DNA of 64,000 nucleotides. Origin: JAIBJN01 sp963830885 (lineage in GTDB: Bacteria; Actinomycetota; Thermoleophilia; Gaiellales; Gaiellaceae). The position numbers and the translations under genes are program-made. The DNA is taken from assembly GCA_963830885.1 (NCBI GenBank), contig CAWHOA010000027.1, positions 93,933 to 157,932 of the forward strand, read 5' to 3'. Shown here in pieces: positions 60,905 through 64,000 of the stretch (its first letter is position 1; every line of letters begins with the position of its first letter). The notes beneath the pieces were generated by a model. The model worked only from the letters and a program-made list of their open reading frames with translations. It was not told the DNA's origin and did not search any database.

Positions 60905-61209
60905 TGTCCCCCTCCTGCCCGAGGTGGGCATGGCTCGTTGACTGCCTGCACAACGACGAGCTGGTCAGACGAGGTCTCCCCCCTTTCCCCATAGGTCATC
61001 GCGGGCTGGGCGGCCGGCGCGATGACCTCCACGACGATCTAGACGGCGTGTCCCCCCTCCTGCCGTAGGTGTCGCGTTGTGGACCCGGGGATCCTTTCAT
61101 CGAGTCAAGCGGGGTGTCAAACAGGCAAGTGACTTGCAGTCAACGAGGAAGCGACCGTCAACTGCGAGGACCTTCCGGCCGATCGGCATCGCCGTCTAGT
61201 CTCCCCTGC
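60905..61209. other. 305-base upstream region of the M36 peptidase with repeated G-rich boxes
   Basis: No convincing gene. On the minus strand the M36 ribosome-binding box GGCAGGAGGGGGACA (60919-60905) recurs almost unchanged as GGCAGGAGGGGGGACAC at 61064-61048, with a weaker copy near 60990-60974. A 43-codon frame from GTG 61032 to the TGA overlapping the M36 ATG exists, but its start has no well-spaced Shine-Dalgarno. TAGTCT near the right end belongs to the GNAT gene. Confidence 0.5.
61197..61202 (+). promoter_or_regulatory. Leaderless-type -10 element of the GNAT gene
   Basis: TAGTCT, then CCCCTGC and GTG 61210; no Shine-Dalgarno. Confidence 0.5.
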
Positions 61210-61998
61210 GTGCCGACCGAGCTCGAACGGGCTCTTGCCTTCGAGAAGGCGATCGCAGCGCGCTCAGCCGAGCGCGTCGTCACCTCGCGCACGGGGCACG
61301 CGTACTTCAACGACACCTTCCCGCACGTCTGGTACCTGAACTTCCTGCTGGTCGACCCCGCAAAGGACGTCGACCCCGGCGAGCTCGCCGCCGAGGCCGA
61401 GCTGCTGCACACCGACGCAGGCCACAGTCACCGGCTGATCGAGATCCCCGACGAGGCCCTCGGCGCACGCGTCGAGCGCTTCTTCCGGCGGATCGGCTGG
61501 AAGGTCGATCCCCTGGTCCTCATGGCCTACCGGGGTGAGGGCGAGCGCGTCGGGGAGTCCGTGCAGGTCGACGAGGTATCGCGGGAGCAGCTGATTCCCT
61601 TCCGCGAGGAGACCGAGCGCGCGCAGCCGTGGGCGACCAGCGAGGAGGTCGTCCGCGAGGTGGTCGCGGCGGGCGAGATCGCAGCCCGCGCCGGCAACTC
61701 CCGCTTCTTCGCGGTGCAGGTGGACGGGCGGCCCGTCGCGGCCGCCCAGCTCAACTCGGACGGCAGGATCGGCGAAGTCGACGACGTCGCGACCCTGCCC
61801 GCGTTCCGGCGACGCGGCTACGCGAGCGCGATCGTCCTGCGCGCCGTCGAGGAGGCACTCGCGTCGGGGCACGACCTCGTGTTCCTCGTCGCCGAGGACA
61901 AGGACTGGCCCAAGGAGCTCTACGCCCGCCTCGGCTTCGAGGCCATGGGTCGTACCTGGAGCCTGCTCCGCACGCCCGCGCTCGTCGCCAAGGACTAG
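61210..61998 (+). CDS. GNAT family N-acetyltransferase
   Basis: A 262-residue protein with a divergent N-terminal half (NDTFPHVWYLNFLLVDPAKD) and a clear GNAT domain at the C-terminus: GEVDDVATLPAFRRRGYASAIVLRAVEEAL (acetyl-CoA loop) and VAEDKDWPKELYARLGFEAMGRTW. Substrate unknown. GTG 61210 is chosen by family-typical N-terminus and the upstream -10. Ends in a CTAG shared with ligD. Confidence 0.85.
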   Translation: MPTELERALAFEKAIAARSAERVVTSRTGHAYFNDTFPHVWYLNFLLVDPAKDVDPGELAAEAELLHTDAGHSHRLIEIPDEALGARVERFFRRIGWKVDPLVLMAYRGEGERVGESVQVDEVSREQLIPFREETERAQPWATSEEVVREVVAAGEIAARAGNSRFFAVQVDGRPVAAAQLNSDGRIGEVDDVATLPAFRRRGYASAIVLRAVEEALASGHDLVFLVAEDKDWPKELYARLGFEAMGRTWSLLRTPALVAKD

Positions 61999-64000
61999 CG
62001 AAGCTCGCGGAGCGCCTTCCCGAGCGACTGGCGCGTCTCCAACACGCCGGCAAAGAGGTCGCCGTGACGCTGCACGCGCGCGAGCACGGCCTCCATCGTG
62101 AAGGCGCCGGGGTCGAGCTCCTCCGTCACCTCGTCCCAGCGGAGCGGTGTCGAGACGGGGGCGCCCTGACCCGGGCGCACGGAGTACGCGCTCGCGATGG
62201 TCTTGCCCTCCCCGTTCTGGTTGGCGTCGATGAGGACGCCCTGGCGCTTCACCCTTGCCCACTCGGTCGTCACGAGCCCGTGGTGAAGGCGGGCCAGCGT
62301 CCCTGCAACGATCTCGGCGAACTCGCGGGTCCGCCCGTACGTCTGGCGCCGCTCGACCGGGACGAGGACGTGGAAGCCGTCCGCACCGCTGGTCTTGGGG
62401 AAGCCCGCCAGATCGAGCGCGTCGAGCACCTCCTTGATCAGGAGCGCGACGCGCACGACCTCGGGGAAGCCGACGTCCGGAGACGGGTCGAGGTCGAACA
62501 GCACCCAGTCGGGCCGGTCGGGCTTGTCCACCCGCGAGTACCAGGTGTTCATGTCGATGCAGCCCATGTTCGCCATCCAGAGAAGCGCGAGGTCGTCGTC
62601 GACCAGCGGGTAGCGGAGCGTCCGCTTCTCGCGGGTGGCCCGTGAGGTCGAGCGGTACTCGAACGTCCGGATCCAGTCGGGCATGTGCGAGGGCGCGTCC
62701 TTCTGGAAGAAGTACTTGCCCTGCCAGCCGTCGGGGTAGCGCTTCATCGTGAACGGCCGGCCCTTCAGGTGCGGGACGAGGACGGGCGCCACGTCGCGGT
62801 AGTAGGCGATCAGGTCGCCCTTCGTGATCCCCTCCTCGGGCCAGAAGGGCTTGTCGAGGTTGGACAGCTTCAGGACCCGCTTACCGCGGCGGATCTCTGC
62901 AGGGAGCGGTTCTTCACGGCGCACGTCTTCCGGTTCCTTGTCCTCGCGAAGCCCTTTGTACACCGGCGCGCGAAGACGGCCGTCGTGCGTCCACTCCGCG
63001 AAGGAGACCTCGGCCACGAGCTTCGGCTCGACCCAGACGATGTCGTCCCGCCGTACCTTGGGCATCTTCGGGACCTCGGCGAAGGGCGGGTCGTTGCGCT
63101 CGAGCGGCCGAAGCTCGGCCAGCACCCTCTCGATCTCGCCTTCCGTGAAGCCCGTGCCGACGTTGCCGACGTACTCGAGTTTCCCGCCCCTGACGACCGC
63201 GAGGATGAGGGCGCCGAACCCGGCGGCGCGCCGGCCCTTGCCGCGTGTGTAGCCGACGACGACGAACTCCTGCTCGAGGTGGGTCTTCACCTTCAGCCAG
63301 TCGCGGGTGCGCCGCCCCGGCTGGTAACGCGAGTCGGGCTTCTTGGCCACGACGCCCTCGAGGCCCTGGGCGCGTGCGGCCTCGAAGAGGGCCTCGCCGT
63401 CGTCGAAGGCATCCGAGAGACGGATCGTCCCACCCCGCAGGTCGAGGAGGCCGGCCAGGCGCTCGCGACGCTCGGTCAGGGGAAGCTCGATCACCGGCTC
63501 TCCGTCGACCTCGAGGACGTCGAAGACGTAGTAGACGAGCGGGCCGGAGCCCTGCTGCATGACCGAGAAGCTCGAGCGCCCCTCCTCGTCCAGAGCACAA
63601 ACCTCGCCGTCGAGGACGCAGTCGGGGGTGCGCACCGCGCGCTCGAGCGCCCGGGCGACAGTCGCGAAGCGCTCGGTCAGATCGTTGCCGCGCCGGCTCG
63701 TGAGCGTTGCCTCACCGCCGGCGATTGCGCCGATCGCGCGGTAGCCGTCCCACTTCACCTCGTACAGCCAATCGTCGCCGGGAGGGACGTCGTCGGCGAG
63801 GGTCGCCAGCATCGGCTCGTACGCGCGTCGCGGGCGCGCGCCCGGTGAGCCGTCGTCCTGCTTGCGGAGGAGCAGCCAGTTTCTCTCGTCGCCGTCGAGC
63901 TTCGCCGGAACGAGTGTCCACAGGCCCTGGAGCCGCTCGCCCGCGAGCCGGACCGTCAGGCCGCCGTCGCGTTTCTCCTCGACGAGCTCGTAGGTGCCGC
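61995..64000 (-). CDS. ligD: LigD, NHEJ DNA ligase/polymerase (5' end beyond window)
   Basis: About 668 codons of the multidomain ligase of bacterial non-homologous end joining; the N-terminus lies past the right edge. Order visible: end of the 3'-phosphoesterase domain (GTYELVEEK, ERNWLLLRKQDD), ATP-dependent ligase (WLYEVKWDGYRAIG with the nucleophile Lys, VLDGEVCAL, EGVVAKKPDSRY, DWLKVKT), then the primase-polymerase domain (KPFWPEEGITKGDLIAYYRD, PSHMPDWI, LFDLDPSPDVGF, GADGFHVLVP). This PE-LIG-POL order differs from the mycobacterial POL-PE-LIG. Ku is not in the window. Confidence 0.94.
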   Translation of the reverse strand, partial: GTYELVEEKRDGGLTVRLAGERLQGLWTLVPAKLDGDERNWLLLRKQDDGSPGARPRRAYEPMLATLADDVPPGDDWLYEVKWDGYRAIGAIAGGEATLTSRRGNDLTERFATVARALERAVRTPDCVLDGEVCALDEEGRSSFSVMQQGSGPLVYYVFDVLEVDGEPVIELPLTERRERLAGLLDLRGGTIRLSDAFDDGEALFEAARAQGLEGVVAKKPDSRYQPGRRTRDWLKVKTHLEQEFVVVGYTRGKGRRAAGFGALILAVVRGGKLEYVGNVGTGFTEGEIERVLAELRPLERNDPPFAEVPKMPKVRRDDIVWVEPKLVAEVSFAEWTHDGRLRAPVYKGLREDKEPEDVRREEPLPAEIRRGKRVLKLSNLDKPFWPEEGITKGDLIAYYRDVAPVLVPHLKGRPFTMKRYPDGWQGKYFFQKDAPSHMPDWIRTFEYRSTSRATREKRTLRYPLVDDDLALLWMANMGCIDMNTWYSRVDKPDRPDWVLFDLDPSPDVGFPEVVRVALLIKEVLDALDLAGFPKTSGADGFHVLVPVERRQTYGRTREFAEIVAGTLARLHHGLVTTEWARVKRQGVLIDANQNGEGKTIASAYSVRPGQGAPVSTPLRWDEVTEELDPGAFTMEAVLARVQRHGDLFAGVLETRQSLGKALRELR

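Overview
The window is a GC-rich, gene-dense, uniformly chromosomal stretch. Very few genes are separated by more than 150 bases, many start and stop codons overlap, and GTG and TTG starts are frequent. The gene content points to a soil or deep-branching actinobacterium: a caa3-type cytochrome oxidase, actinobacterial small membrane proteins such as a DUF6458 member, bacterial NHEJ LigD, and leaderless-type promoters. Thermoleophilia (Gaiellales/Solirubrobacterales-like) is my best guess, but it rests on general resemblance and not on any search.

Layout. 1-3.1 kb: suf Fe-S assembly operon on the minus strand (sufC-sufB-VOC gene-sufD, the last running off the left edge). 3.1-7.2 kb: plus-strand run with tatA, tatC, an amidohydrolase, a TPR membrane protein, a STAS protein and a cytochrome c lipoprotein. 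7.2-12.3 kb: minus-strand caa3 oxidase operon (coxB-coxA-coxC) with two unusual Usp-like genes interleaved. 12.4-18.6 kb: small membrane proteins, an SDR, two LysR regulators, an ECF sigma/anti-sigma pair, a sugar dehydrogenase, and two copies of a structured repeat. 18.6-23.3 kb: an FtsX-like ABC exporter with a double-ATPase partner. 23.3-25.9 kb: GGDEF protein, four-helix membrane protein, beta-propeller protein. 25.9-27.8 kb: an AT-richer patch bounded by tRNA-Lys(CTT) and a copy of its 3' end, which looks like a decayed integration site. 28-38 kb: surface-sugar genes (UDP-GlcNAc 2-epimerase, sugar oxidoreductase, acyltransferase, dTDP-rhamnose genes rmlA/B/C/D), with a SpoIID-like protein and a Ser/Thr kinase. 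38-43.6 kb: MMPL transporter, Hsp20-Lon proteostasis operon. 43.8-49.2 kb: M23 peptidase, a split TauE/SafE pair, trehalose-phosphatase, double-GNAT, aromatic amino acid decarboxylase. 49.3-64 kb: DNA repair genes (PolX, MrfA-like helicase, LigD) mixed with a dolichol-phosphate-mannose-type glycosyltransferase, thioredoxin, thiL/thiD, NDH-2, and a secreted M36 metallopeptidase.

Three window-wide patterns stand out. First, at least eight genes start 6-7 bases after a TAnnnT hexamer with no Shine-Dalgarno, which suggests leaderless transcription. Second, most convergent gene pairs share a 4-base CTAG or CTAA in which both stop codons overlap. Third, five otherwise intact genes (tatC, the sugar dehydrogenase, the FtsX permease, otsB, the decarboxylase) carry single-base indels, several in G/C runs and some mutually compensating, which reads more like residual sequencing error than pseudogenisation. 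The most original signals are the ~168-base structured element with covarying ends (13.5, 14.9 and, truncated, 56.1 kb) and the Usp-like family embedded in the oxidase operon.
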